64,000 nucleotides of DNA, taken from assembly GCF_000384295.1 (NCBI RefSeq), contig NZ_KB913037.1, positions 5,638,822 through 5,702,821 on the forward strand, given 5' to 3'. A program made the position numbers and the translations under genes. Shown here piece by piece: positions 48,198 through 56,720 of this stretch. Under the pieces are notes generated by a model, which worked only from the letters and a program-made list of their open reading frames with translations, had not been told where the DNA came from and searched no databases. Position 1 is the stretch's first letter. Every line of letters starts with the position of its first letter. Source of the stretch: Amycolatopsis balhimycina FH 1894. Its GTDB lineage: Bacteria; Actinomycetota; Actinomycetes; Mycobacteriales; Pseudonocardiaceae.

Positions 48198-48452
48198 TCA
48201 GGCGCGCGAGCCCATGCGGCCGCGCAGCAAGGGCGTCAGGTCGATCGCGGCCTCGAGCGGCCGGGTGGTGCGGACCCCGTCGGAATAGCGCTGCAGCGGG
48301 AGGTCCTGGTCCGTCGCCCACGTCGTGGTCTTGCGCAGTGGCGCCTGGATCAGGCTGAAACCGAAGCGGTTCCTCAGTTCGTTGCCGATTCCGCGGCGGC
48401 CGCGGTGCTCTTCCTCCTCGCGGCGCAACAGCGAGTTCAGCCGGACGGCCAT
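48198..48452 (-). CDS. Small hypothetical protein
   Basis: An 84-aa basic protein (MAVRLNSLLRREEEEHRGRRG; QAPLRKTTTWATDQDL). It follows the gene at 48725 by three bases, so it is the second gene of a small operon. No family is recognised. Confidence 0.6.
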   Translation of the reverse strand: MAVRLNSLLRREEEEHRGRRGIGNELRNRFGFSLIQAPLRKTTTWATDQDLPLQRYSDGVRTTRPLEAAIDLTPLLRGRMGSRA

Positions 48453-48455
48453 CGT

Positions 48456-48725
48456 CTACACCCCCAGCTCTCGTCGCGGTGACCGGACGCGTTCGCCGCC
48501 GGTCAGTCCGAGACAGGGTTCGCACGGCATACCGACCCCCGGGGTCAGCCATTCGACTTGGGCGCGCGTAAGCGCTTCCCCACACCTGGTTCGGACCAGC
48601 TCGTGGGTACTGCGGGCGGCGTCCAGGTCGAACACGTGGACCACCCGGCGGGCCTCGCCGGTGGTCCCCCTGGCGAGCCTGCCCAAGACCTGTACGCCCG
48701 GTGGCGCACTGTCCTCGACGATCAC
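48456..48725 (-). CDS. Small Cys-containing hypothetical protein
   Basis: An 89-aa protein. GTG 48725 has GGGGAGG 7 bases upstream. The C-terminal half has three Cys (TRCGEALTRAQVEWLTPG; MPCEPCLGL), suggestive of a small metal-binding site. First gene of a two-gene operon divergent from the DUF397 gene at 49013. Confidence 0.6.
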   Translation of the reverse strand: MIVEDSAPPGVQVLGRLARGTTGEARRVVHVFDLDAARSTHELVRTRCGEALTRAQVEWLTPGVGMPCEPCLGLTGGERVRSPRRELGV

Positions 48726-49012
48726 GCTGATCCTCCCCCATGAGGTCGTGGCCGTTGCTGGGATCGGTTCGGTTCCGGCACTCGTCCTGCGTCGACGACC
48801 GCCCGTCGCGGGCAGGCTGTCGTTCGCCGACGCCGGCGCCCCGGCCGATGCGATTAATCCTACTCCTGGAATAATCTTCATGTCGAGACCGGAGCCAGTT
48901 GATCACCCGCTTGGCCCTGTGGCGTACTCCATTGAGACACTGAGTAGCCGGGAGCGGGTACCTTCGACCAGGTCACGGCCGCGCCCCCCAACGATCCTCG
49001 GAGGTACGACCC

Positions 49013-49267
49013 ATGGCGGATTATCCGTCGTTCGCGGATTACGATCCGAACACGGCCGTGTCCCTGTTCCAAGAGGCCGCCTGGGAGAAGTCGTTCGCCA
49101 GCGAGCCCAACGGCGGCAGCTGCGTCGAGGTCAACCTGGGTCGCGAAGGGATGATCGGGGTCCGGGACACCAAGCTCGCGAGCAGCCCGGTCTTCGTGTT
49201 CGACACCGCCGAGTGGGAAGCGTTCCTGGTCGCCGTGAAGGCGGGGCAGTTCGACCTGCCCGCCTGA
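49013..49267 (+). CDS. DUF397 protein
   Basis: An 84-aa DUF397 protein (WEKSFASEPNGGSCVEVN; IGVRDTKL; FDTAEWEAFLVAVKAGQF). ATG 49013 follows CGGAGG. No XRE gene is adjacent on its strand, unlike the pair at 33978-35053; the small divergent operon at 48198-48725 is its only neighbour. It has the full C-terminus that the other DUF397 protein lacks. Confidence 0.9.
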   Translation: MADYPSFADYDPNTAVSLFQEAAWEKSFASEPNGGSCVEVNLGREGMIGVRDTKLASSPVFVFDTAEWEAFLVAVKAGQFDLPA

Positions 49268-49365
49268 GTCCGCCGCGCAGCCGGTGATCATGATCACCGG
49301 CTGGACGCCGGCTGTGTCCGTGAAGGCTGTGCCTCGAAAGACATGGTGCCCTCGAACAACATGGT

Positions 49366-49406
49366 GAAGGCCCCCTTCCCCGTCCTCTGCGGTGAAGGAG
49401 GCCTTC
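49366..49406. repeat. Intergenic palindrome C
   Basis: 16-base arms (49366-49381 and 49391-49406) with two mismatches (GAAGGCC...CTTC / GAAG...GGCCTTC) between a DUF397 gene and a convergent operon end. Confidence 0.65.
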
Positions 49407-49449
49407 GCGACGCCGTGAATACGCCTGAGTGCCGGATGTGAGGGGAATC

Positions 49450-50058
49450 TCACCCGATTGCCGGAAGCTCCCCACCCCGCAGCCGGCCGCGGGTCCGGCG
49501 CCAGGCCACCACGACGAGCACCACCAGCCCGATCAACGGCAGCGTGCTGATCGCCCAGCTCACGCCCATCGGCGGCCCCGGCTGTTCCTGCACCGGCAAC
49601 GCGCGCAGCTCGCCGGTGCCGGACCCGGCGGGCCCGTTGACGGTGAAGTGGAACGTCCAGGCCCCCGGCCGCGGCATCGAGCGGACGTCGAGTCCCCAGA
49701 CGTCACGTTTGCGCGGGTGGCGGACCAGGCGCTGGGTGCGGTTCTTGATGCCCTCCGGGTTGATCAGCGTGAGCGTGCCGGACTTCCCCTCGATCCCGCC
49801 GTCGGGGATGAACGTGAAGTCCAGTGACTGCATGGCCTTCACCGGCCAGGAGCTGAACCCGACCGTCAGCCCGTACGGCCCGGCCTGCACATGTTCGGTG
49901 TGCACGATGTTGACCGGCTCGTACGCGTTCGCCGGCGCCGCGGTGGCGAACAGCAGGCCGGCGACGGCGGCCAGGGCGAGCACAATCCGTCTTGTGGGGG
50001 TTCCGGGTGGCGGAGCCCCCGGCCGGGGCGGAGCCCCGAATGACAACGTCTTACGCAT
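49450..50058 (-). CDS. Exported protein with C-terminal anchor (last gene of a secreted operon)
   Basis: A 202-aa protein. A long N-terminal region precedes a signal segment (TRRIVLALAAVAGLL) with cleavage near APANA; the mature domain is beta-rich (GPYGLTVGFSSWPVKAMQS; FTFIPDGGIEGKSG), and a TM lies near the C-terminus. It resembles Ig-like, YtkA/CopC-like exported domains. ATG 50058 overlaps the upstream gene by 8 bases. Role unknown; metal handling is possible from operon context. Confidence 0.7.
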   Translation of the reverse strand: MRKTLSFGAPPRPGAPPPGTPTRRIVLALAAVAGLLFATAAPANAYEPVNIVHTEHVQAGPYGLTVGFSSWPVKAMQSLDFTFIPDGGIEGKSGTLTLINPEGIKNRTQRLVRHPRKRDVWGLDVRSMPRPGAWTFHFTVNGPAGSGTGELRALPVQEQPGPPMGVSWAISTLPLIGLVVLVVVAWRRTRGRLRGGELPAIG

Positions 50059-51193
50059 CAGCGGTTTCCCCCTTCTTCGCGGGCGCCAGCAGGCAGAGCA
50101 TCCCGCCGAACCGCCACCCGGCGAACCCGCCGAGCAGCCCCAGTGCCGCGCTGAGCACGGCGGTCGTCGTCAGGTACCAGACCGGCGGCAGGTGCGCGCC
50201 GGTGTAGAGCAGGACGCGCTGCACCGGCAGGCTCAGCCCGATCAGCAGCCCGGCGATCCCGCCGGCGACCACGGACACGCGGCCTGCGCGCCACTCGCGG
50301 CGGCGGCCGGCGAGGTACACCAGCTCCATCAGCGCGGCGACCGGCAGCAGCGCCATCGGCGCCAGCGACGGCATCTCCGGCACGCCGGAAACCGCGTCGC
50401 GCAGCGGCAGGTCGACCATGTCGGCGTACGCCTTCGCCGCCCACGGCGAGAACCACCAGAAGACGCCCTGCACGGCCGCGACCATCGCCGCGGTGCCGAC
50501 CGCCCCGCCCGGACGGCGGAGGAACCCGGCCCCGACCGTGACCAGCAGCACCACCATCATCGACGTGCCGATCCCGACGGCGTCGGCGTAGTCGTCCGGC
50601 ACCTGCTGCAGCCCGAGCGCCAGCACCGGCCCGAACGTCAGCAGCACGGCCAGCGACGCCAGCGTGCCGAGCCGGCCCCAGCGGTGCTCGCGCGCCGCGG
50701 CGAACACCGCGGTCGTGCCGATCAGCGACACCGTGATCGACAGCAGCAGCCCGATGTGCGGCGGCGAGTCGATGACCGCGTCGAAGCCGTAGAGCCCGTG
50801 CCACCACTGGTCCCACAGCCCGTACAGCAGGAACGTCGCTGCGCCGACGCCGGAGACCAGGTAGCCCAGCGGTGCCGCGAACGTCCGGCCGAAGACGTTG
50901 ACCACGCGCCCGCCGACCCGCGGGTCGACCGGCCGTCCCGCGCGCCGCGCCGCCGTCGTCAGCAGCACGACGGCGAGGCTCGCCAGGCCGACGACCGCGC
51001 TGCCCGCGTACAGGAACAAGTGCGGCAGCGTGAAGAACGTGTCCGGCCCGACGTCGCTGTGCCACTGGATGTCCCAGGTGAGCCCGACCAGCGACAGCAG
51101 CGACCCGCCGAGCACGACGTTCGCCGGCAGCAACCCCGTTCGAGCCTGTTTCGCCACCGACGTGGTGCGCACGCCGGATGCGGTGAGATCCAT
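50051..51193 (-). CDS. Polytopic membrane protein
   Basis: A 380-aa protein with about nine to ten TM segments. His and Trp residues near membrane borders (WDIQWHSDVGPDTFF; LPHLFLYAGS; GLWDQWWHGLYGFD; SPPHIGLLL) are striking and could bind metal or heme. No transporter family is recognised. ATG 51193. Third gene of a four-gene operon of exported proteins. Confidence 0.7.
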   Translation of the reverse strand: MDLTASGVRTTSVAKQARTGLLPANVVLGGSLLSLVGLTWDIQWHSDVGPDTFFTLPHLFLYAGSAVVGLASLAVVLLTTAARRAGRPVDPRVGGRVVNVFGRTFAAPLGYLVSGVGAATFLLYGLWDQWWHGLYGFDAVIDSPPHIGLLLSITVSLIGTTAVFAAAREHRWGRLGTLASLAVLLTFGPVLALGLQQVPDDYADAVGIGTSMMVVLLVTVGAGFLRRPGGAVGTAAMVAAVQGVFWWFSPWAAKAYADMVDLPLRDAVSGVPEMPSLAPMALLPVAALMELVYLAGRRREWRAGRVSVVAGGIAGLLIGLSLPVQRVLLYTGAHLPPVWYLTTTAVLSAALGLLGGFAGWRFGGMLCLLAPAKKGETADA

Positions 51194-51207
51194 TCCCCCG
51201 ACCCTTT

Positions 51208-51600
51208 CTACTTGACCAGCAACGGAAAAACGACTTGGGCGGGCCCGCCGGGGCCGCGCAGTGACACGGTGATCTCCCACTGCCCGGCCATCGGCAGCCC
51301 GACGTCCGCGACGCGGAAGCGGCCGGGCCCGTCCGGCGCGGCGGGCACCGGCGCGAACGCGTGCCCCATCGGAGCCATGACCGGCGCGACCGTGACGGCG
51401 TCGGGCGCGGGCCCGGTGACGCCGAGCGTGAACGTGTTGCCGCCGATGCGCGGCTCGTCCGCGGAGAACTGGACGGTGTACGGCCCCGAAACCGCTTGCT
51501 GCGCAGTGGGTTTGGCGTTGCCGCCGCCCCAGATCAGCCACGCCACCCCGGCCGCGACGACCAGCGCGACCACGGCGATCAGCACGCTCGGGCGTTTCAT
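51208..51600 (-). CDS. FixH/YtkA-like membrane-anchored exported protein
   Basis: A 130-aa protein: an N-terminal TM anchor (~5-25), then a beta-sandwich-like domain (YTVQFSADEPRIGGNTF; PVMAPMGHAFAPV; VGLPMAGQWEITVSLRG). The MxxMGH cluster could bind copper. ATG 51600 overlaps the stop of the upstream gene. Assignment to FixH/YtkA-like domains is by pattern. Confidence 0.7.
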   Translation of the reverse strand: MKRPSVLIAVVALVVAAGVAWLIWGGGNAKPTAQQAVSGPYTVQFSADEPRIGGNTFTLGVTGPAPDAVTVAPVMAPMGHAFAPVPAAPDGPGRFRVADVGLPMAGQWEITVSLRGPGGPAQVVFPLLVK

Positions 51601-52994
51601 CGGCCGGCTCCTGTCATCGGGACGTCCACCACGGCGGGGATGGTGAGCACGCGGTAGCCGCGTTCGGCCTGCAGCCAGATCCGGTACCGGCCGGGTGCGG
51701 CGAAGGTGTAGGTGAAGCTGACGTCCGGGCCGTACGCGGCCACGGTTTCGTCGGGGCGGTCGAGCTGCCCCGCGACCGGCGGGATCATCGCGTGGACGTG
51801 CGCCCACGTGGGTGCCTTCGCGGCGCTTTCCCCGACCGGCCCGGTGATCGGGCCCGCGATGACGAGGTGACCGAGCATGCCCAGCCACGGCTGGAGGTCC
51901 TGGGTCCGGAAGTGCGCGGTGATCGTCGTCGGCGTGCCCGGGCTGATCGTGAGGTCGACCGGCGTGCCTTCGACCGTCCGCGGCCCGGCGCCCGCCGGTT
52001 CGGGGGCAGGCGCGGCGCTGCCGGTCATGTCCACAGTGGACCGTGCAAGCTGGACTCCGCCGCCGCGCCGGACGAGCTCCGCGGCGACGGCATACGTGCC
52101 CGCTTCCGGATCGGCGAGGCGGACGCGGTAGTCGCCAGGGCTGACGCGCACCGGGTGCAGGTGGCTCATCCGGCCCGACGGCGAGACGACGACGAGGTGC
52201 ACGAGGGCGTTGTCGTGGACGAGCAGGTCGTCGACCGGACGCCCGGTGGCGCCGTCGGTGAGACTCAGCCGCAGCTCACCGCGTTCGGTGCGGACGGCCA
52301 GGTTCACCGGCGGCCGCGAGTAATCCACTGTGGACAGCCGGGCGTTGGCGTACGGATCGGTGACGTTGTCGAACGTCGGGTCGAGCTGACTGCCCGGCGC
52401 GGGTGGCGGGGGAGTGCTCGCCGACAGCAGCGCTCCGGTCACGGCGACGGCGATTGCGGCGACGGCGCCGCCCGCCGGAATCAGCGCGAAGGCGGTGCGT
52501 CTCGCTCTGACCCCGACGAGCAGGGCGAGCAGCAGGAACGCGCCGGCGGCGACGAACCCGCCGTAGGTCGCCTTCTCCCACGGCGGGACCACGCGAGCGG
52601 GCACGATGAACGGGATCGTCGCGGCCGGGCCGGTGCCGTCGGTCAGCGAGAGTTCCCACGGTCCCGGCTTGTCGACTCGCAGGTTCCCCGCGTAGACGCC
52701 CGGTTCGGCACCGAGGACGACGTCGGCCCGCGACGTCACGACACCGTCGGCCGCGACGGTCAGGTGCAGCGTGCCGGGCGCGGTGCCGCGGTGCGTCACG
52801 ACGTCGACCCGCAACGGCGACGGCGTCACGTCGACCCGGCGGATGATCACGGTCAGGTCCCGCGCGCCGAGCGTCTGCGCGACCTGGATGTCGGCGCCGG
52901 ACGGCGCGCTGTCGGCGTGCGCGGTCCCGCCGCCGGCCCCGATCCCCAGTACGGCCAGCAACAGCAAAAGCGCGAGTTTCGGTTTGCTCCCCAT
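51597..52994 (-). CDS. Large exported membrane protein with His/Met-rich motifs
   Basis: A 465-aa protein with a signal peptide (cleavage near TAHA), an exported beta domain, two central TMs (~150-205), and a second exported region of two Ig-like domains. MSHLHPV, LGMLGHLVIAG and WAHVHAMIPP are candidate Cu(I)/Cu(II) ligands. First gene of an operon with the three following genes; all are exported or membrane proteins. Copper or other metal trafficking is inference. Confidence 0.7.
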   Translation of the reverse strand: MGSKPKLALLLLLAVLGIGAGGGTAHADSAPSGADIQVAQTLGARDLTVIIRRVDVTPSPLRVDVVTHRGTAPGTLHLTVAADGVVTSRADVVLGAEPGVYAGNLRVDKPGPWELSLTDGTGPAATIPFIVPARVVPPWEKATYGGFVAAGAFLLLALLVGVRARRTAFALIPAGGAVAAIAVAVTGALLSASTPPPPAPGSQLDPTFDNVTDPYANARLSTVDYSRPPVNLAVRTERGELRLSLTDGATGRPVDDLLVHDNALVHLVVVSPSGRMSHLHPVRVSPGDYRVRLADPEAGTYAVAAELVRRGGGVQLARSTVDMTGSAAPAPEPAGAGPRTVEGTPVDLTISPGTPTTITAHFRTQDLQPWLGMLGHLVIAGPITGPVGESAAKAPTWAHVHAMIPPVAGQLDRPDETVAAYGPDVSFTYTFAAPGRYRIWLQAERGYRVLTIPAVVDVPMTGAGR

Positions 52995-53090
52995 CGTGCT
53001 TTCGAACCTAGCCAGGGCACGGGGTGGCGGGCGTCACGGCGGGGAGGGAACTCCGGTCCCCGGTTCGGGGGACCGGAGCACCCGGGGAAC

Positions 53091-53927
53091 TCAGGGGCAG
53101 AGGAACTTCCTCAGGTGCGCGACGACTTCGTCCGGCTGTTCCTCGGGCAGGAAGTGGCCGCATTCGGCGAGGGCGGCGCCGGTGACGTCGTCCGCGTACT
53201 CCTGCCAGATTTCGAGCGCCGGGAGCGTGCCGAGCAGGCCGTTCGCGCCCCACAGCGCGAGGAGTGGCTGGGTGACGCGCTTCCCGGCTTCGTAGTCGGC
53301 GTCGTCGAGCTCGGCGTCGTCCGGGAAGGAGGCGCGGTAGTCGTCGAAGCCGGCCCTGAGCGCTCCGGGCTGGGAGAAGGCGCGGACGTACTCGGTGACG
53401 GCGTTCGCGTCGAGGGCGTGACGTTGATAGGTCCAGCGCTCGAAGAAGTAGCCGAGGTAGGCGGCGATGTTCTGGCCGGCGAGCAGTTCGGGGAGGTCGG
53501 GCTGGAGGTGGAAGAGCCAGTGCCAGCACGCCTTCGCGACGCCGGTGTCGAGCCGTTGCCACATCGCGCGGGTCGGGGCGATGTCGAGTACGGCGAGGCG
53601 TTCGACCTGGTCCGGGCGATCGAGGGCCCAGCGGTGGGCGACCCGGCCACCGCGGTCGTGCCCGGCCACGGCTGTCCTGGCGAACCCGAGGTGTCCGGCC
53701 AGCGCGGCGACGTCGGCGGCCATCGTGCGCTTGTCGTAGCCGCCCTTCGGTTTGTCGGTGCGGCCGTAGCCACGCAGGTCGGGGGCGATCACGGTGTGCG
53801 TCTCGGCGAGGGACCCGATGACCTTGTGCCAGCAGTGCGACGTCTGCGGCCAGCCGTGCAGCAGGAACAGCGGCGGGCCGTCCCCGGCGGTGAGGTAGTG
53901 CATCCGGATCCCGTTGACCGTGGCCAT
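53091..53927 (-). CDS. Alpha/beta hydrolase (epoxide hydrolase/dehalogenase-like)
   Basis: A 278-aa enzyme. The oxyanion HGWPQT is near 33 and the nucleophile motif GHDRGG near 100 carries Asp rather than Ser, as in epoxide hydrolases and haloalkane/fluoroacetate dehalogenases; the catalytic His is in ECGHFLPEEQP near the end. ATG 53927 with AGAAAG upstream is chosen; earlier ATGs lie in the operator region. Divergent from a CGNR regulator with shared operators. Confidence 0.9.
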   Translation of the reverse strand: MATVNGIRMHYLTAGDGPPLFLLHGWPQTSHCWHKVIGSLAETHTVIAPDLRGYGRTDKPKGGYDKRTMAADVAALAGHLGFARTAVAGHDRGGRVAHRWALDRPDQVERLAVLDIAPTRAMWQRLDTGVAKACWHWLFHLQPDLPELLAGQNIAAYLGYFFERWTYQRHALDANAVTEYVRAFSQPGALRAGFDDYRASFPDDAELDDADYEAGKRVTQPLLALWGANGLLGTLPALEIWQEYADDVTGAALAECGHFLPEEQPDEVVAHLRKFLCP

Positions 53928-53930
53928 GCT

Positions 53931-53991
53931 TTCTAACCGGTTCATAGGGTTGGAAAATAGCCGCACTTCTAACTGTTCGCAACGGTTAGAA
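53931..53991. promoter_or_regulatory. Repeated TTCTAAC operator between hydrolase and CGNR genes
   Basis: TTCTAACCGGTT (53931-53942) plus a 25-base inverted repeat (53967-53991) with arms TTCTAACTGTT and AACGGTTAGAA around CGC. The second site abuts the CGNR start codon. Confidence 0.65.
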
Positions 53992-53998
53992 TGCGGGC

Positions 53999-54571
53999 AT
54001 GGAGTGGGCCTTCGACGGCGGACGGCCGTGCCTCGACCTGGTCAACACGCTGCGCTCCCGGTACGCCGACGGCGTCGAGCTGCTGACCGGGCCCGACGCG
54101 CTGGCCGAGTGGCTTTCGCTTGCCGGGTTCACCGCGGGTCCGGTGCCGGTGACGGCGGGGAACGTACTCGCGGCGAAGGCGCTGCGAGAGGCGATCGACC
54201 GCGTGCTGCTGCCGCCCGAGGAGCCGGCGAAGATGGACGTCGACCTGGTCAACAACGCGGCGGCCGCGGCACCGGCGCCCTCGCCGCGCCTGGTACTGAC
54301 CGACGGCGTGCTCAGGCGCGAGATCCCGGCCCCGAAGGACCCGGTGGCGGCGGCGTTCGCCGTCCTGGCAGCGGACGCGATCGACCTGGCGACGAGCGAC
54401 GCGGAGGTGCGGATCTGCGCGGCGGACGACTGCGGGATGAGGTTCTGCGACGCCTCCCCGCGGCGGAACCGCCAGTGGTGCTCGATGGCGCGGTGCGGGA
54501 ACCGTGCGAAGGCCCGGGCGCACTACGCGCGCACGATCGGCCGCGAGCCACGGCCCGGCGAGGCTCGCTAG
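53999..54571 (+). CDS. CGNR zinc-finger (ABATE) regulator
   Basis: A 190-aa protein. The N-terminal ABATE-like domain begins FDGGRPCLDLVNTLRSR; the C-terminal CGNR zinc finger runs CAADDCGMRFCD... to QWCSMARCGNRAKA. ATG 53999. CGNR proteins are putative stress-responsive transcription regulators; the shared operator suggests it controls itself and the divergent hydrolase. Confidence 0.88.
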   Translation: MEWAFDGGRPCLDLVNTLRSRYADGVELLTGPDALAEWLSLAGFTAGPVPVTAGNVLAAKALREAIDRVLLPPEEPAKMDVDLVNNAAAAAPAPSPRLVLTDGVLRREIPAPKDPVAAAFAVLAADAIDLATSDAEVRICAADDCGMRFCDASPRRNRQWCSMARCGNRAKARAHYARTIGREPRPGEAR

Positions 54572-54583
54572 CCCGGCCCAAAG

Positions 54584-54646
54584 GTCTTGAATGAGTCATT
54601 CAAGACGTTCGCCCTCGCGGCCGAAGTCATGAGGGGCACCCTCATG
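54584..54646. repeat. Intergenic palindrome pair D
   Basis: GTCTTGAATGA-G-TCATTCAAGAC (54584-54606) and CATGAGGG-GCA-CCCTCATG (54628-54646), between convergent genes. In style they belong with palindromes A-C. Confidence 0.65.
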
Positions 54647-54674
54647 GCGTTTCAGAAGCGGGTGGTGCGCGCGA

Positions 54675-55220
54675 TCAGGCTCCGCGCAGCAGCATCATCA
54701 GCGGTTCGGCCACCGGGGTGTCGGTCTCGCCGGTGGCCAGCCGCCGCAGCTGCAGCCCGGCGATCAGCGCGACCACCGGACCGGCCAGCCGCCGCGCCTG
54801 CGGCACGTCCAGGGCTTCGAGGATCGTCACGGCCAGTTCGTCGTACGCCGCGAAGCAGCGCGAAGAAGCCTCGTGCAGCTCGGGATCCCGCGCGGACTGG
54901 AGGTACAGCTCGTGCGCGCCGAGCTCGTCGGCGCCGAACGGCAGCTGCGCGATCACGTGCTCCACGAGCGAAGCCGCCTGCTCCACGCTCAAGCCGTCTG
55001 CGCGGTAGCCGTCGACGATCGCGCCGAGCTTCGCCGTCTCGTCCTCGACGAACAACAGCATCGCTTCGCGCAGCAACGCGGTCTGGCTGGGGAAGTGGTA
55101 GGTCAGTGTGCCGAGCGAGACGCCGGCCGCGGCGACGATCCGGCGGTTCGTCAGGCCGCCGACGCCGTGCTCGCCGACGACCGTCAGCGCGCCGCGCAGG
55201 ATGGCTTCCCGCGTGCTCAC
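54675..55220 (-). CDS. TetR-family regulator
   Basis: A 181-aa regulator. The HTH near 25-45 (LTNRRIVAAAGVSLGTLTYHF) is typical. GTG 55220 overlaps the amidase stop (GTGA), so the two genes form an operon. It probably autoregulates the operon at the palindrome 56614-56631. Confidence 0.9.
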   Translation of the reverse strand: MSTREAILRGALTVVGEHGVGGLTNRRIVAAAGVSLGTLTYHFPSQTALLREAMLLFVEDETAKLGAIVDGYRADGLSVEQAASLVEHVIAQLPFGADELGAHELYLQSARDPELHEASSRCFAAYDELAVTILEALDVPQARRLAGPVVALIAGLQLRRLATGETDTPVAEPLMMLLRGA

Positions 55221-56593
55221 CACCTTGTCGCGGGATGCCGCTCCGGCCACCGTTCGACCTCTTCCAGTTGCGCGGCGAGGGAGATCAGCCGCTCCTCGGC
55301 GTGCGACGGGCCGAGCAGCTGCGCGCCGAGTGGCAGACCCTCGGCCGTCAGCCCGGCCGGGACGTTGACCCCCGGCCAGCCCAGCACGTTCCACGGCCAA
55401 GCGTACGGGCAGGCGGCGATCATGGCCTGGTCGGTCTCCCAGCCGGACAGCCCGTCGAACGTGCCGATCGGCGGCGGCGGGGTCGCGGTGGTCGGGGTGA
55501 GCAGCACGTCGACGCGGCCGAACACCGAGCCGATCCGCCGGTGCAGGCCCGGCTCGAGGGCGCGCGCCAGCCGCAGCGCGGGCCCGGCCAGCAGGCGGCC
55601 GTGGCCGGCGTTGCTGCGCGTACGCGGGTCGAGCCCGGTCCGGTCGGGCACCCGCAGCGTCCAGTCGCGGACGCCGGTCAGCGAACGCGGCAGGAACGTC
55701 AGCCCGATCAGACCGTAGTCCGGTTCGGCCTCGACGATCTCGTGGCCCAGCCCGGCGAGGGATTCCGCGAGCCGCCGCACGCTCGCTTCGACGACCGGGT
55801 CGAGCCGGGTCTTGGTGGCGGTGAACGGGATCCGCGTCGACAGCCCGATCCGCAGCCTGCCGGGTTCGCGGGTCGCCGCGGTCCGGAAGGTGTGGCCGGT
55901 GGCGGCCGCGACGTCGAGCAGCAGAGCGGCGTCTTCGACCGTGCGGGCGAGCGGGCCGAGCACGGTCAGGCCGTGGAACAGCTCGCCGCCGGTGGGGATC
56001 CGCCCGCGCTGGGTCTTGATGCCGACGAGCCCGGTCCACGCGGCGGGGATGCGCACCGAACCGGCGCCGTCGGACCCGAGCGCGGCCGCGATGGCCCCCG
56101 ACGCCACCGCGGCCGCGCTCCCGCCCGAAGAACCCCCGGGGGTGTGGCCGGGGTGCCACGGGTTGCGCGTCACGCCGAAGGCGGGGCCCTCGGTGAACGG
56201 CCACTGGCCCAGCTCGGGGGTGTTCGTCTTGCCGATGATCACAGCTCCGGCTTCGCGCAGCAGCGCGACGGCGGGCGCATCGGACGTCGCGCACGGGAAC
56301 TCGCCGACGCAGCCGAACGAAGTGGGCAGGCCGGTGAGGTCGACGTCGTCCTTGATCGCGACCGGCACGCCCAGCAGCGGCGCGCGCTCGCCGGCGTTCA
56401 GGCGCCGGTCCGCCTCGGCGGCTTCGGCGCGGGCTTCGTCGTCACGCAGGTGACGGAAGGCGTTGAGCGTCGGCTGGCTCGCGTGCGCGCGGCCGAGCGA
56501 CGCCGCGGTGAGTTCGGCCGAGGTGATCTCGCCCGCGGCGAGCTGCGCGGCCTGGGCGGCGAGGCCCGTGAAATCGAGGCTCGTAGCGGTCAT
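55217..56593 (-). CDS. Amidase (amidase signature family)
   Basis: A 458-aa amidase with a Ser-cisSer-Lys triad: Lys in VPVAIKDDVDL near 81, cis-Ser in TPGGSSGGSAAAVASG near 155 and Ser in GSDGAGSVRIPAA near 178. It hydrolyses a small amide; the substrate is unknown. ATG 56593. First gene of the amidase-tetR operon, behind an 18-bp palindrome. Confidence 0.92.
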   Translation of the reverse strand: MTATSLDFTGLAAQAAQLAAGEITSAELTAASLGRAHASQPTLNAFRHLRDDEARAEAAEADRRLNAGERAPLLGVPVAIKDDVDLTGLPTSFGCVGEFPCATSDAPAVALLREAGAVIIGKTNTPELGQWPFTEGPAFGVTRNPWHPGHTPGGSSGGSAAAVASGAIAAALGSDGAGSVRIPAAWTGLVGIKTQRGRIPTGGELFHGLTVLGPLARTVEDAALLLDVAAATGHTFRTAATREPGRLRIGLSTRIPFTATKTRLDPVVEASVRRLAESLAGLGHEIVEAEPDYGLIGLTFLPRSLTGVRDWTLRVPDRTGLDPRTRSNAGHGRLLAGPALRLARALEPGLHRRIGSVFGRVDVLLTPTTATPPPPIGTFDGLSGWETDQAMIAACPYAWPWNVLGWPGVNVPAGLTAEGLPLGAQLLGPSHAEERLISLAAQLEEVERWPERHPATRW

Positions 56594-56613
56594 GGCGGCC
56601 CCCCGAAGGTTCT

Positions 56614-56631
56614 CGTTCGTTCGAACGAACG
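56614..56631. promoter_or_regulatory. 18-bp palindromic operator of the amidase-tetR operon
   Basis: CGTTCGTTCGAACGAACG is perfectly palindromic and lies 21 bases before the amidase start. Confidence 0.7.
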
Positions 56632-56720
56632 TTACCGGATACCAGCGGTCTTCGGCTACTCCCGATGAGTTTTCGCCCGCCAGGACGTCTACCCGTCCAA
56701 CGACTACGTGAGGAGAAACC

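Noticed and set aside
48069..48482. Plus-strand frame opening inside palindrome B
   Set aside because: Begins in the repeat and runs antisense over the small gene at 48198.
54587..56668. 693-aa plus-strand frame over tetR-amidase
   Set aside because: Antisense Arg-rich shadow starting in palindrome D.
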